Translations under genes and position numbers: made by a program
Assembly (NCBI GenBank): GCA_031772625.1
Contig: CM062804.1
Location: 1,017,580,514-1,017,644,513, forward strand
Length of the DNA: 64,000 nucleotides
Direction of reading: 5' to 3'
DNA from: Pinus tabuliformis
Taxonomy: Eukaryota; Streptophyta; Pinopsida; Pinales; Pinaceae
Notes under the pieces: generated by a model
Seen by the model: only the letters and a program-made list of their open reading frames with translations
Told to the model about the DNA's origin: nothing
Databases searched by the model: none
In this document: piece by piece, positions 32,169-44,450 of the stretch
Position numbering within the stretch: the stretch's first letter is position 1
Layout: each line of letters starts with the position of its first letter

Positions 32169-32628
32169 TGTAGGAATTTACAGGGTAAGTTCCACAGAAA
32201 GAATACCAAAAGGACACCGCTCACAACCAGATCTCAAATCAATACACCAGTATTTTTGACGTGGTTAAAACCCTCAGAGTGCAAGGAGGGAAACAGTCCA
32301 CGGCCTGTCCCAACGTGGGTACTACAGGCAATTTATTAATCAAAGAATGAAAATTTACATAAGCTTCTCTCATGCACGGATTACCCGAACAATGACCCTC
32401 CATGCGCTTTAAATAGAACTCATGGACCAATCGGGTGTCAAGCCACGGATCAAGTGTCGGTAATACCGAGGTGAGAGTGAACCGTCGGATCACTACATAT
32501 CGTGACCGTCGGATTGTAAGTTACAAAATGTACAACGGTAAAGAAACACACTTTACCTAACTCTAACCTAACTCTATACTAGACCAAGTTGAACTTAACT
32601 ATATCCTATGTGTCGGAATATCCTAACA
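32169..32628 (-). repeat. Copia C 5' LTR
   Basis: 460 bp, TGTAGGAATTT...ATCCTAACA on the plus strand. It is the undisturbed partner of the split 3' LTR and provides the empty-site sequence that defines element D. Confidence 0.95.
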
Positions 32629-32633
32629 TCGCA
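32629..32633. repeat. Copia C target duplication, right
   Basis: TCGCA, matching 21924-21928. Confidence 0.93.
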
Positions 32634-34132
32634 CAACCTCTGCAAGTATCAAAGTGATCAATACTGAAATCTGGCACACCTGTAGTGATCTCCTGCAATG
32701 TCCTCAAGGCTCCATGATACATGTGTCCCTTCCTGCGGTGCCAAATCTCACACAGCTCAGAACTGCTAGCTCTGCTGTCGGTACTACTGCTCAATGCCAA
32801 AAGGGGCTGGAATGCAAACTTGTACACCTTTGCATGGCGTACACCTATCACTCTAGCTGAATCAGCTGGAGTGCCCCTGGGATACATCAACACCTGTCCT
32901 CCCCTGAACAATACCTCATATCCTCTGTCCTCCAAAGCTGAGACGGATATGAGGTTCTTCCTCAACCCTGGCACATAAAGAACATCTGACACTTTCAAGG
33001 GAGGTTTGGACTCCCTCTGAAATGTCAATGTCCCCACCCCGACTGCTCTAACAACTCTGTCATCACCGAGTACTACCTCTATATCGGTGCCACTCTCTGA
33101 AAGCTTTGAGAAGTACTCACGGACTCCTGTCATGTGACGTGAAGCCCCACTGTCCACATACCAGATACCTGAAGATGCTCCGCTGATCGAGGGAAAAGCA
33201 TGCTCCCTCTGAACCTGTGTGGCAGGTGATCCTGTACTAGAGGACTCACACATAGTGAACGCAAACTCCCGATCAAACCGACCTGCAAAGTCCTCAATCT
33301 CTGCTGAAGTTGCCACGTCCTGGTTCTTCCCCTTCTTCTTCTTCTTCTCCGGACACACAACTGCATAGTGTCCCATCTTTTGACAATTCCAACACTTCAC
33401 CTTGGAATAGTCCTTCTGTGTGTTCCCCTGTTTACCTTTACCTTTGCCTTTGCCCCCACCACCGCTTGTGGAAGCCTGCTTCTTCCCTTTGCCTTTCTTG
33501 CCTCCTGCCACCAGTGCTACGTCCTCATCCTGCTCAACTGGCTTGGCTGCCCCAAGCTGTCCTTTCCTGATCTCTGTCTGAATGCAATCATCCCAAAACC
33601 TCTCCCATGTGGGAAGGGTCTCACGTGCACAAACCCCATCAGCAAAGTTCAACCATGAACAGGGGAGGCCATTCACTGCAATCTGCACCAACTCAGTGGG
33701 TGGAATGGCCTCTCCAATTGTTGCCAACTCATCTCTCACATTGGTAATCTTAGTGAGATATCCAACTGCACTATCATTACCCATCTTAATGTTCTTCAGC
33801 TTCTCCTTCATGACCATCTTTCGGTTCTCATTGGTACTCTGGTAGAAATTGGACAATGCTGTCCACATCTCATGGGCATTGCTCTTTCCTCTCACATGAG
33901 GAATGCAATGGTCTTTGATTCCATCTAGAATCAACCTCTTACCCTTGTTGTTCTTTTTATTATAAGCAGCCAACTGAGTAGCATCAGTAGGAACAACAAT
34001 AGGGTTTTGTGCTGTATGCACCATGATATCCCAGACTTCTGCCTCCTCAAAGATACTCTGCATTCTCTCCTTCCAAATGTTGTAATTTGTATGCCCATCC
34101 AACCTATACTCCACCCTCAATCCCAATGACAT
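32633..34132 (-). pseudogene. Copia A gag-protease and start of integrase
   Basis: About 500 codons from MSLGLRVEYRLDGHTNY. UBN2-type gag is followed by a Gly/Lys-rich linker (GGGGKGKGKGK), zinc knuckle CWNCQKMGHYAVVC, protease site WYVDSGASRHMTG, and the pre-integrase zinc part (WHRRKGHMYHG...CRGCA), where Copia C interrupts it. The codons that follow to 32606 are read from the LTR of C. It is open up to the insertion, so C disrupted a readable frame. Confidence 0.92.
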
Positions 34133-34280
34133 CCTGTTGTCCTAAAACTGAAAAATAGCACTGCTGTGGTAAAGATAAAACTGTTGTTTATAAAAAAATC
34201 AGCTTGCTGGAATTTTCTGAGTGAAAAATCAGCAGCTGTAATTTTTTTCTTTTGTTGTCCCAAACTGCCCTTCAGCACTC

Positions 34281-34294
34281 AAGCTTTGATACCA
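34281..34294 (-). promoter_or_regulatory. Copia A primer binding site
   Basis: Minus strand TGGTATCAAAGCTT, one mismatch from the initiator-Met tRNA site over 12 nt, directly at the LTR edge. Confidence 0.9.
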
Positions 34295-35391
34295 TGTAGA
34301 AAATCTATGTTTTCCCACCTCGGTTTTCAGTTTCACCTTATTTCTCCCATGTAGTTAAATGCCCTTTCCCATAACCATACATTTAACAAGCTGAAAAAAT
34401 AAATATTGCTGAAAACACAAATTCTGGAAATTTTACAGAATGCTGGAAATTGCAGAAATAAAAATCAGCAGTAATAAACAGCCATTAAAACACATTTAAA
34501 CACTGAGATTTTTGGTCAACTTGACCCTGGAAAAACCCCCTACAACTCTTGGGGAAAACCAGTTTGAGAGCTCTTCTTTATTTCTGGAAAAATGCCTTTT
34601 ACAGTGAGAAAATTTTCAGCGAAACAGAAATTTCCAGCAAGCAAAACTTATCTGTTTTCAGCCTTACAGACAATCTGAAAAATGTTGTACGAGCTGTACG
34701 GATGTACGGACTGTATGGATGTACGGATGTACGGACTGCCGTACGAACTTGAACGGACAGACCTTGAAAATTGTGCAAAAAATCGCCTCCTCGATATTCG
34801 TGCCTGAAAATCAATTTTTCCCTGTTTGCTCACAAAAATCTGCCTTTTTCTGCTTGTTCTTTGAGCTGTACGGATTTGCTGAAGTGCTGCCTTGGTATGT
34901 GTGCCAAACTGCTGCCTCTTTCTCCTCCTTGTCCAGAAATCTCCCTTGCTCTCTTGCTCTCCTTCTCCCAATCTGCTCATGAAAGAATGAATGATCTTTT
35001 CCTCATTTTCCTCCCTTAACCCAACCCTAAATGACTTTTGGGTGATCCCTAAATCCAATGGCTGAAATAGATTTAGATCAATGGCTGAGATTAAATGCTC
35101 ATTTAAATCTCACTTTCTATTTTTTAATTCACCCCACTTTAATAAAGACCCACTTAGTCATTTATTTCCAAAGTCACTTTTCCTTTCTAATTTTTCATTG
35201 ACTTTATAAAAGTCACTTTAAAATTAGACTTAGTAACTTTATCACTTAAAGTCACTTTTAAATTAGATTTAACTTTATAAAAAATTATAAAGTTACTTTA
35301 AGAGAAAAATTAAATTCTTTTGGACACTTTTCCCTAGGCCAAAGATCAAAGCCTAAGGGAACCACCTGTCCTCCGGTACCAAATTTCAACA
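34295..35391 (-). repeat. Copia A 5' LTR
   Basis: 1,097 bp, TGTAGAAAATC...AATTTCAACA. It is uninterrupted and serves as reference for the LTR into which B inserted. The GTACGGA minisatellite-like part is at 34686-34760. Confidence 0.95.
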
Positions 35392-35396
35392 GAAAA
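35392..35396. repeat. Copia A target duplication, right
   Basis: GAAAA, matching 12736-12740. Confidence 0.9.
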
Positions 35397-36900
35397 TGGA
35401 GCCCAAGGTACCTAGTACAAACCACTAAGTGTGAACATATGAGCTGATGTTGAACACTAGTGAACTCAATCAATCAGGAGCCAATGATGTAAACCCACTG
35501 TCGATCGCGAGGAAGCCTTCCACTAAGGTCTACAAGATCCAAGGTACTACTAGTTCCTAAATCAAACTCCTGGATAATGAGCTGAAGTCGACAAGAGAAG
35601 ATCCATCAAAGGAGGGCTTTAATGTATCCCCCATTAATCGACATGGAATAGGTCAGAATGATGTGATGAATGGATGAAATCATGAAGCAATGAAGTACAA
35701 CTTGCACAAGTATGGATGACTCAAAAAGGTCATCAGGCTACTACAGATGGTTGACACAGGTTGAGACTTCCCTTAAACACATAGTGGCACGACACAAGAG
35801 AGACTTGGTAGCATGACTAATGAGCACTAGGTGATATCATACAACGATGCAAGAGGCATCGAAGCACGCTCCATATGACTGGAAGAGTAATCAACAGGAG
35901 GAGGAAAGAGACTCACATGGATGGCATGGCTCCTAGGCAAGCTAAAACCCAACTGTAAGATAATGAGACAGACAGGTGTTGTGTTCAAGGGTGACGCAAC
36001 TGACGCTATCATGTTGATGACATGGAAATAAATTTTCACTCCCTTCTCTTTTTATAAGTTCCTTTTTCATGAAGATGTCCCCCGAGCCTGAAAAATAGAT
36101 AAAAGTATACAAGGGGGAACCTCCTAGCCGAAGTAGACTAGGGTATTCCTTTTTTGTAACTAGTCTATCCTAGTCCTTAAAATGGTTAAACTTATACTGG
36201 GTAGATGACACTTCAGGTACTTTAACAAGCATGAAGTAGACAAGTTCACTCGACAATATTTTATAAATTAAGGAGTCTGAAAAGAGCTTAAAGGAAGCTC
36301 CTCTTGGAGGAATGAGTGGTATAGAGGGTAGCAACTAGTTTCGGTAATGATATAACTGCTCATGACATAAAGAGGACAAGAGGCTAGCTAATAGGACCAC
36401 TCATCGCAGTGGTTCCTCCAAGAAAGGGTAAACACCAAGTGAAAGAAGATTACAAGCCAAGAAGATGAGGACAATGGAAAAGAGAACCCAAGGTTCAAAC
36501 TGCAAAAATACGCTATAAAAAAAGTAGCAATCACAAGGGATAAAAATGGTGGAATCCTCTTGGGGCATAGCCAAAAATATGTCGAAGAAGAGGACATGTG
36601 GATCAGATTCTAGGTCATGGCGGGTCAGAAGGAGGAATTCCAAGGAGAAAAAATGATTGCATGAACACCAAATTGGAAAAAAGGTGCTAACTAGGGTATC
36701 CATGATCAGGTAAGCTCTACCGCTAAGTTATGACATGCATAAAGGAAGTGGTGAAAGTCACAACTTGATGGGGTTGGACCTAAGGCAAAATGATGGCATT
36801 GATGGTCAATAATGCATTGATGATAGTGATATATGACCTACCCCTATATGCCAAGTTCAAGAGAAATGAACCTAAGTTCTAATGGATGTCACAATAGAAA
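35397..36900 (-). other. E internal non-coding region
   Basis: Purine-rich on the plus strand with short repeats, no recognised domain. In an autonomous Gypsy this side of protease would carry RT, RNase H and integrase; none can be read here in any frame. Confidence 0.5.
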
Positions 36901-38170
36901 CGCTACCCTATCCTGTAAAAACCATCCAGAAAGACTAGACCCATGGTTAAATCACATAATGAAAGAAATAAACATGGATGAGGTGAAAGAGGGACCATAT
37001 ATTTTTCAATTTTTAATTTTATAATTTTTTTTGGATTTTTGGCATAAATAAGGAATGAAAAATACACGCATCACATTCCAAACCAAAAAAGAGATAAAGG
37101 ATCACACTCCTATGTACAATATGTAAAAGCGCAACACAGTCTAGTAGGTCACGCTGAAGTGTACCCACAATCGGACATGGGCCAAGGGTTTTTATACCTG
37201 AACTCGTGGAGGAGTGGAGATACCATATGGCTCACCAATGTGGGGCCATGCCAAAGGAAATCAAGTTGCCCAATACTGAAAGGTTGACCATGCCAGGGAC
37301 ATTCTAACATAGTCACATTCTCGAAATCAACCTGAGGACATAAGGGAGGATCAAGACATAAAGGGGCTACAAGACACTCGTCAACAAGTGGAAATGAAGT
37401 TGGAAATGCATTGGCAAAGTTCGGAAGTAGAATCCCAAGACTTGACTTGGTCCATGGGTGGAAACTTCAAGGAACACTAGGAAGGCGCCCCCTGAGTCGA
37501 TTCAATTTTTAAAGTACCAAGCTCTACTCATTCCTCATCAGGGAGACTAGAGGAATAAAGAGGCATAAACTCCCTAGGGTTGTCAGTGGATAGATCCATG
37601 ACCTCCAAGTTGACTAACCAGAGAGGCTTGTCAGCAAGGAAGTCATGTGGAACAAGCAGAGGGGTGGTCCATGTGGGCAAAAGAAACTGGTCATATTCCA
37701 AATTAGGTTGGAGTTTCTTACCAGTGTCAAGAGGTATTGATGGGACTATTGGAGAGGCAATCTATTCAACAATAGGTGGATGAGGGTGCTCATTAGCTTG
37801 ATCAACTTCCATAGAATCAGGCAGAACCACCCAAGGATCAGGAGGTCTATGGGGTCCACAGGTGCCGAAAGAGATCATATGCATAGGAGCTTTTAAAGAT
37901 TAGGAAGGAATGTTGGGTGGAGGGATTTGAGGAAAAACCCCTATAAGAGTTTAAATTTTAAAGAGTCTAGCTCCAACACTCTCATACTAACCAGGGTTAC
38001 CTCCCACAAGTGGGATTGAGGTCCCCGTACTGGTAAGTTGGGTCGATAGTACACAATAGTCTAGTTGGTCAATGGTCACAATCTTGCCTTCATGAGGAAA
38101 GAAAATTATAAGGAACATGGATGAGACCATTGTGGTCATGGCATAAAACCAACTACGGCCAAGGAGTAGG
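36901..38170 (-). pseudogene. E post-protease region, decayed
   Basis: Translating through stops gives LLGRSWFYAMTTMVSSMF, FFPHEGKIVTIDQLDYC, VGARLFKI…TLIGVFPQ, PMHMISFGTCGPH, and LADKPLWLVNLEVMDLSTDN. This is typical of the end of protease and the spacer before RT in plant Tat-like Gypsy polyproteins. Many stops are present. It fades out before any RT motif. Confidence 0.55.
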
Positions 38171-38172
38171 TT

Positions 38173-38646
38173 CTAATCTAATGTGGCGTTGACAACTTCG
38201 ACATCAACATGGATAGATTTCCCCCCTAACTTAATAGAAAAATTGGGAAGAACCCCCTTTGGAACAAGGTTGTGTCCGTTAAAATCTTGGAGATTCGTGT
38301 TGGATGTGGTGAGTGCTGGAGAGCCTATAGCCTTCCAAGAGGATATAGACATGACACATGTGGAAGAGCCTTCATCCACCAAATTGCAATGAATATTCTT
38401 ATGGGAAACACGCATGATGAAATGGAAAGAAATCTGATGGGAAAGGCGAGGAGTGGCTTTTTCGGCGTTAAAAGTGATGAGACTAGAGTCAAATAGGTCA
38501 ACTCCACCAATGCCAGACAACAAGGATTCGCATTGTTGAGGATAGCTTTGCAAGACCTCTAAGGCATACATGGCACAAGGAGCCTGGGCTAGATATTCAA
38601 CAATATTGTAGTGTTGAGCAGCCCTGGCAGAAGGATTGTGTGTCAT
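38173..38646 (-). pseudogene. E retropepsin-like protease domain
   Basis: A 157-codon stretch contains CNLVDEGSSTCVMSISSW, the (V)DxGS/AS protease site of Tat-type Gypsy, preceded by IVEYLAQAPCAMYALEVLQS and followed by KLGGKSIHVDVEVVNATLD. The usual catalytic DxG(S/A) is read DEGSS. The frame is bounded by stops on both sides. Confidence 0.7.
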
Positions 38647-39063
38647 CTTTCAGAGAACACCCTTGGGAGGGAGATAGATTGGTTCCATAAGCTTATCCAA
38701 AGTGAGAGGTCTAGAGGAGGTAGGTCGAGTTGATGAATCCTTAAAGGTAGAACTCAACTCAGGAACATCGTAAGATTTGGCTCGTGTAATCAAATTGACA
38801 TTTCCCTTGCACATGAAGATAGATGAAGGATTGGAAGATGACCCTTCATTGTCCCCTTGCGGAGGTTAAGAGGGTTGAGAAACCATTTGTTGTTGAGGTT
38901 GTGCATGGAATGGATGGGTTAAAACAACATGATATTGAGTAGACAGTGGTGAAAGAAGTCTATGGACCTCATCCATTCAAGGGCATTCATGAGTAAGGTG
39001 GTCACCTAGACAAATTTTACAAGGGAACTTGACTTTACGATGACGTTCACTAGTGCCCCCTCC

Positions 39064-40956
39064 CTAACTTCGAGGGTTGGGTTGAGACTCCTGAGCAGTT
39101 TGGTTCTTTTGTTTATTTCGCTTATTATTGTTCTTACCACCAGATTTTTTATTGTTCTTTGATTGAGTGGACTTCACCGTGAGAACATTGGTGGATGGCT
39201 CAGGAGGACGTGCTTTAGGAGAGCCAGACGCACTTGCTAGGGCTTGAGATGTAACAATAAATTTCCCAAGTTGGGCAGCAAGTTGGCTTACGGAATCAGA
39301 AACGGACCCAATCGCACCATCGACATGTGGGCCAGGAACAGGTTTGGTAGGGTCAATGGAAGGCCTAGGGGCATTAGGAAACACTTCATAAAGCGTAACC
39401 AACTAAGAATTGATAATATCCAACTGTTAGGCAGCTAAAATAGCTTGTTCCTCGATAATGGATCGAAACATAGACACATCCTTGGAAATTTGAGGTTGGA
39501 GGGATCGAATGAACCATTTATTTAATATCTCATCAGGTAACTTGGTTCTCACTAACTACTTGTGACGACATCACTCATGAACATGATCATAAATTAATGT
39601 GGCATAATCTTGCTTGAAATTGGACAAGAGGTCATAATCGATATCATACCAAGTGGGTAACTAGAAGTGTGTCAAGAAAGTTTGAGCAAGGGAGGCAAAG
39701 TCACCGTAGGATGCGGTATCTAACTCAATGTACCACTTTGTGGCATCCCCGGTCAACATACGTTGGAATAAGTGAAGTTTAACAAAATCATCCACTAAAG
39801 AATTAGATGAACAACACAAATGATAAGTGGTAATGTGCATGGATGGATTCTCCCTAGGCTTTCCTTCAAACTTGGGAATATCAAACGGTAATTTGGTGGG
39901 CATAGGTGGCCACCAAGGATCATGACAAATGGGGTCATTAGTCAATTTTGCCAAATCCGGTAAATCAAGAGAAGATAAGAAAGGATTTTGGCACTGAATA
40001 AATGGGTCATAGGCGGGACAGGCTTTGAACCAACCGTGTGGTCCACCCATATAAGGAGTGGAATGATGCACCTACTGGTGAAGAAAAGGGTCCGCCCCAA
40101 AATAAGACTGTTGTGGGCTTGTTTGACTGGAAAATGGAGGTTGCCCCCTGGGGTAAATACCACCGAAGAGAAAAGGACCCCCAAAAGCATGACTTCTGAT
40201 GGGGTTGTACTCAAGGATAGAAGAAGGACCGCCCTGTACAGTAGGACCAACATAAGGAGGATACCTTGCGTGAGAAACAGTATTGGCAGCAGGGTTTCCC
40301 CCAGGTAAACTAGCCCCCCTAGTAAAAGTATTGGTAGGTGGTGCCCCTCCAAAAAGTGAATTGTACCAAGCCTATGACATACTAAAAGAGTGTTGCCCCT
40401 AGGCTGGCCAGGGAAAACGGATGATCCTCCCCACATATTACTGGACATAACCATGCCTAACTGAGGGACATGAACAATTGGTTGGGAAAAATGCGAGATA
40501 AAGATTCCTGAACCTACTGGCTGACTAGGCTAGGGTGCTATGGTCAGCAGGAGATGGTGTGGGCATGGAAACATTCGAGAAATTTGTAGGAGTCATAGAA
40601 GAAACCGGTGGAATTCCCTAAGAAGAAGTAAGAGGTGAGGATGGAGGAGTGGGTATAGCCACACCAAGAGGTGGAAATGATGTCATGGCAGCTGATACTG
40701 CTAATGCAAAAGGTAAGGATGTCTCAAACTCCGCCATATGGTAAAGTACGAACAAAGGCACGTGAATGTAGGAAGGTGTGGAAACATCAGGATTTAATTG
40801 CAATAACTCTGGTCCTAAAGGATCAGTCAAAAGTGGGTTTGCAGGAGCACCAGAGTCGTCTGCTAAAATCTCGATAGAAACCAAATCAGTACTAAAAGGA
40901 CCAGATATAGAATCCATGACAATGTGGTGGCCTAAGTCTTGAGCATCGACGAACAC
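39064..40956 (-). pseudogene. E gag, broken
   Basis: Three minus-strand stretches. The N-terminal part (40618-40956) is Pro/Ser-rich. The central part (39661-40071) has the retrotransposon-gag core FDIPKFEGKPRENPSMHITT, VDDFVKLHLFQRMLTGDATK and YGDFASLAQTFLTHF. The C-terminal part (39064-39402) is a Lys/Asn-rich linker (KNNKKSGGKNNNKRNK). Between them are stops and frame changes. The wording of the core is that of plant Tat/Gypsy gag. Confidence 0.72.
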
Positions 40957-43494
40957 TCTCTATGCAGGGGTAAAAAGTCCACCTTGTTCAGGAGGCAAAC
41001 TGTGAATACGACATGACCGTCGATGAAAAAATTTAGCCAGGGTGGTAACTTATGATTTGAGTACAATTATGTTAGTACAAACACCCTAAGGCTAAAACTA
41101 CTGACTCGGACCAAACAACACACACTAGAAACATCCTAGAAGATGGCACATGCAAACCAAAATACAAAGAAGTTGGCAGTGGAACAGTTATACTAGTGAC
41201 CTGCTTCCCAGCCCTTTTATCTGCGAACTTGGTGCAAGTGCCCTTATTAGCCGTGGGGCACCCTCCGAGAGGACTGAGAGAGTATGACTAATATATGTCC
41301 CAGGTACAAAGAAGACAAACCCAACCTTGCACCTATGTATGAGCCCTAAGAAGATATGCCACTATGGTCACCACATACAATAACATGACCTGGGGGGACA
41401 GTCGCAAGACAAATCCACACACAAGGGCAGTAAAGTTAACCCCAAAAAGAGCTAAGACTGAAACCCCCTTGAGAGTTTCCTCCCACGTGGTCCCCAACTG
41501 ATAATGACACCGTTTGTATGTGTGGAAATTCTGCTATATCGCGCCCCTTTAAACTAAGTGAAAAGGTTTGTGTCAGTTTGCCTAGCCCAAGTGTGACCTC
41601 ATGCTTAACCCTCGTGTGAAAAGGGCTTCCCAGACGACACTACTGCAAATGGATTTAACTCCCTACTGCAAGCTACTAAGTTGATTTTGAAGTCTTGGAG
41701 AAGTTAACTCACACTCATATCTCCAAGACCTTAGCCTAAGCTAGTGTTGGTGTACTACCAGTGAAAATAAAAGACGAATCTAGTTAATTTTATTATTGCG
41801 TTGATTTTAGTGGTTGTTGTTTACACAAGCGGGATGCGGCGTGAAACTGAGATGGTGTGAATGACTCTTAGTTAGTCACCCTAATGCAGCTATATGCGAT
41901 TTTTCGATTTTCAATTCGATGAATGCTAACTACAGGAGGGTAAGAGCCTTCTAACACACCAATGCCTATTATAATGCACCTCTAAATCTTCTTGAATGCA
42001 AATTATCCCAAATTTTATGAATTAATGACCCAAAACAAACCAAGAAGGAAAACCAAAAATCCGACAAGAAACCAAAGGAAAAGACTCCCAAGAAAGAACG
42101 CAAAGCACTCCAGAAGCATCATAGCTAGGAAAAACAAAGCCCAATCAAAGAAATACACTCAAAGTGATCAAATCAAAAGCCAAAAGAAAAAGAAGGAAGA
42201 CAATGTCAACAAGCTAGGGTTGTAGTACAATGGCTCAACAAAGGCCAATGTTCTACAAAGGTCAAAACTAGACCCTATAGGTAGGAAGGCCTAAAAAAGA
42301 TCAAATGAGGGTGATACAAAACAATTAAAACACACTCAAGAGAACTTTTCTAGATGATAGCTGCACAACCAATCACAACACCACCAATTGTGATGAAAAC
42401 AAATAAGAGAGAGAATATGTAACTTAAAAACAAGCGACCAAACCACACAAAGGCAACAAAAGACCAAAGTGGGATATCAAAGAGATCTAAGTAGTCACCA
42501 AAAGCATCCAAACAGATCTAAAACAAAGATCTAGAGATGAGAACACTAGTCCTCAACCAAAGCACATAAAGAATTCTGCAAGAGAAACCTTGAAGAACAC
42601 AAGCAATGGATGATCCCAACCAATAAATAAGAAATGGCTCAGATCTGATAGATATTAGCAACTATTAGCAACAAAAACAAATAGATCCAACAACTAGTAG
42701 CAAGTTTTGAAGAAAAACACCTGAAAAATCAAGCAAATAATCTAAAAGAAAACCCGAAAATTGGGAAAAACGGATAGAAAACATGTTGATTTTTCAATCG
42801 GCAATATCTTCCTCATATGGACTCCGTTTAGGTGGGTTTTTTTTTTGAGGTAAAAAATAAAGAGGATTGTAGATCTGTAATTAGCTTTACTGAATTCTAT
42901 ATAGAAAAGAACATAAATGATCAGAAAAAATTCTTGCGGGCGAGGGCGGAAGAAACACAAACTGCCTAATTTTGAATTTCCCATAACTCCCTCATACAGA
43001 GTCTATTTTCAATGATTTGTTTTTTTTTTGGGGTAGAAAGCTTAGAGGAATATAGATCCATGGTTATTTTTATTGAATTATGTATAGAAAAGAACAGAAA
43101 AAACAGCCATGCGCGAGAGAAGAAGAAAAACAAACTGCCCAATTTTCAACTGGCCATAACTTCTTCATATGGAGTCTATTTTTAGTGATTTTTTTTGTTG
43201 TTTTGGGGTATAAATATGAGAGGAATGCAGATCTGTGGTTATTGAAATCAAATTCTGTACAAAAAATTCTAGAGTTTGATTTTAATTCTCAGATCTGTTA
43301 TTCTCTCATACAAAAAAAAAAAAAAAAACTCTAGATCTAAGATCAACTTAGATCTAAAGCAAGTAAAATCAAAGAAGATAAAAATGAATCCAAAAAAACT
43401 ACAAAGAACTCAATGGGAACAAGAGAAAACCAAAAAACATGAAGAAAAAGAGGAGATCTCAAACAAAGAGGGAAAAAAGAAAAACTCTCATTGA
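40957..43494 (-). other. E long untranslated leader
   Basis: About 2.5 kb between gag and the 5' LTR with no protein I recognise. A sequence at 41493-41513 (minus strand GTGTCATTATCAGTTGGGGAC) resembles a primer-site motif of other Tat-like elements. It may be a remnant or a coincidence. A degenerate tandem repeat sits at 42791-43275. Confidence 0.5.
42791..43275. repeat. Degenerate tandem repeat, period about 175 bp
   Basis: Three successive units start TTTTCAATCGGC (42791), TTTTGAATTTCC (42970) and TTTTCAACTGGCC (43143). Each runs through CATA(A/T)C-TC-TCATA, a T-run, GGGGTA, AGAGGA, AGATC, and a TGTATAGAAAAGAACA-like end. They lie in the leader of E just inside the 5' LTR. Confidence 0.8.
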
Positions 43495-43506
43495 AAGCAC
43501 CGATTC
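43483..43506 (-). promoter_or_regulatory. E primer-site-like sequence
   Basis: Directly inside the right LTR the minus strand reads GAATCGGTGCTTTCAATGAGAG. The (T)GGTGCTTTCATTGAGAG motif is familiar to me from the primer-site position of other plant Gypsy elements; the tRNA partner I cannot assign. Confidence 0.5.
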
Positions 43507-44450
43507 TGTTGCATTTAATTATGCAAGGAGCTATTGCTTTGTAATCTCATGTCTGATTGAGATCACTAGACATCAAAATATAATGGCTAATGTGATTTAA
43601 TAATGGCCCCTCAATCCAAATGGTCATGCATGCAGCAAGCAGTCGGATCTATGCTATAGATAAGATATCACACCTAGAATCCTCGTATGTCGAGGAAGGG
43701 TTTTCAGTTCGATGCAGATCTTGCGCTCCACTTGAGCGATCCAGCACGTCTGAACCAGATCTGTATCCCTGAACACAAACACAACTAAACAATGACAACA
43801 GTTGATCTTCCTCGGAAGATCATCAGATCAAAAGAAATAGATATGATCATATAACATACTGAACACAAATTCATGTAAGGAAGGGAACATATATTTTTAT
43901 TAACCATACAAATGAAAGTACATCAAATGTATACCTTCAACTACAAATAAGATCCTCTCATCCAACTTGTAGTATGGCCTCCTCTCCCAAGGCAGCAAAT
44001 CTCTTGCGCTATAATTTGGATCCCCTACCGCTCCCCCTTTCCTCTTGGTGAGATTATAAAGGCTCATTCCATCCTCTAGGAGAATGTGCCTAGACACCTC
44101 GGGGCTTGAGATGTTAGGAAACTTCTACAATAATGGACCCCTACCCAACTGATACACAAGTGAGTCAAGTTGATCTCATTGGGAATGGAAAACTCTAGAA
44201 ACATTTTTCACAATTATGAGTTTTTTCTCAATTATCTAAATTATGAAATAAATATTATCTCATAATTATAATATTTTGGCAAAATAATTATGAGAAATTG
44301 CTCAATTATGTAATTTCACCCTTTTATGATGCGATAAACCTCACAGAAGTAAAAGAAAAGGTGAAAAGGGATGCATTTAAGCCAAACAACTGAGGTAAGT
44401 AGATATTGGGTTTCTCTCACTATAATGGAGTGGAAAATAGGGTTATAACA
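43507..44450 (-). repeat. E 5' LTR (right copy)
   Basis: TGTTGCATTT...GGGTTATAACA, 944 bp, similar throughout to 11193-12131 but with more substitutions than the LTR pairs of A, B or C, so E is older. A frame at 43900-44097 is a shadow inside the LTR. Confidence 0.75.

Larger units (their letters stand above)
21929..32628 (-). mobile_element. Copia C, inserted in integrase of A, carrying D
   Basis: Minus-strand Copia with a 460-bp 5' LTR (32169-32628) and a 3' LTR split by element D (21929-21981 and 26700-27095). The duplication is TCGCA. The primer site is 32157-32168, and the polypurine tract is 27096-27106 (minus strand TTAAGGGGGGA). The leader 31221-32156 contains an (AG)n-G(n) run. Gag-pol is one frame from 31220 to 27177 with a single TAG. 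It is the best preserved retroelement of the window and a relative of Copia F. Confidence 0.95.
12741..35391 (-). mobile_element. Copia A, with B, C and D nested inside
   Basis: Minus-strand Ty1/copia element with LTRs of about 1.1 kb (34295-35391 and 12741-13250 plus 18561-19140). It has a Met-tRNA primer site, a polypurine tract and the 5-bp duplication GAAAA. The total of 22.65 kb falls to roughly 6.6 kb once B (5.3 kb) and C with D (10.7 kb) are removed. The two LTRs are very similar by eye apart from short indels, so the insertion is not ancient. Coding parts are at 32633-34132 (gag, protease, start of integrase) and 19135-21928 (integrase, RT, RNase H). Three in-frame stops and the two insertions leave it dead. 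Confidence 0.93.
11193..44450 (-). mobile_element. E: Tat-like Gypsy, gag-protease only, carrying A-D
   Basis: Two related repeats of about 940 bp (11193-12131 and 43507-44450) bound a minus-strand element. Next to the right copy is a primer-site-like sequence, and next to the left copy a polypurine tract. Gag and protease lie at about 38-41 kb, and a degraded post-protease region at 36.9-38.2 kb. No RT, RNase H or integrase domain was found in the parts of E left after removing Copia A. It is either internally deleted or a non-autonomous gag-carrying form. No 5-bp target duplication is visible (TATTC versus CTCTC), so the left and right LTRs belonging together is an inference from layout and similarity. 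Confidence 0.6.
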
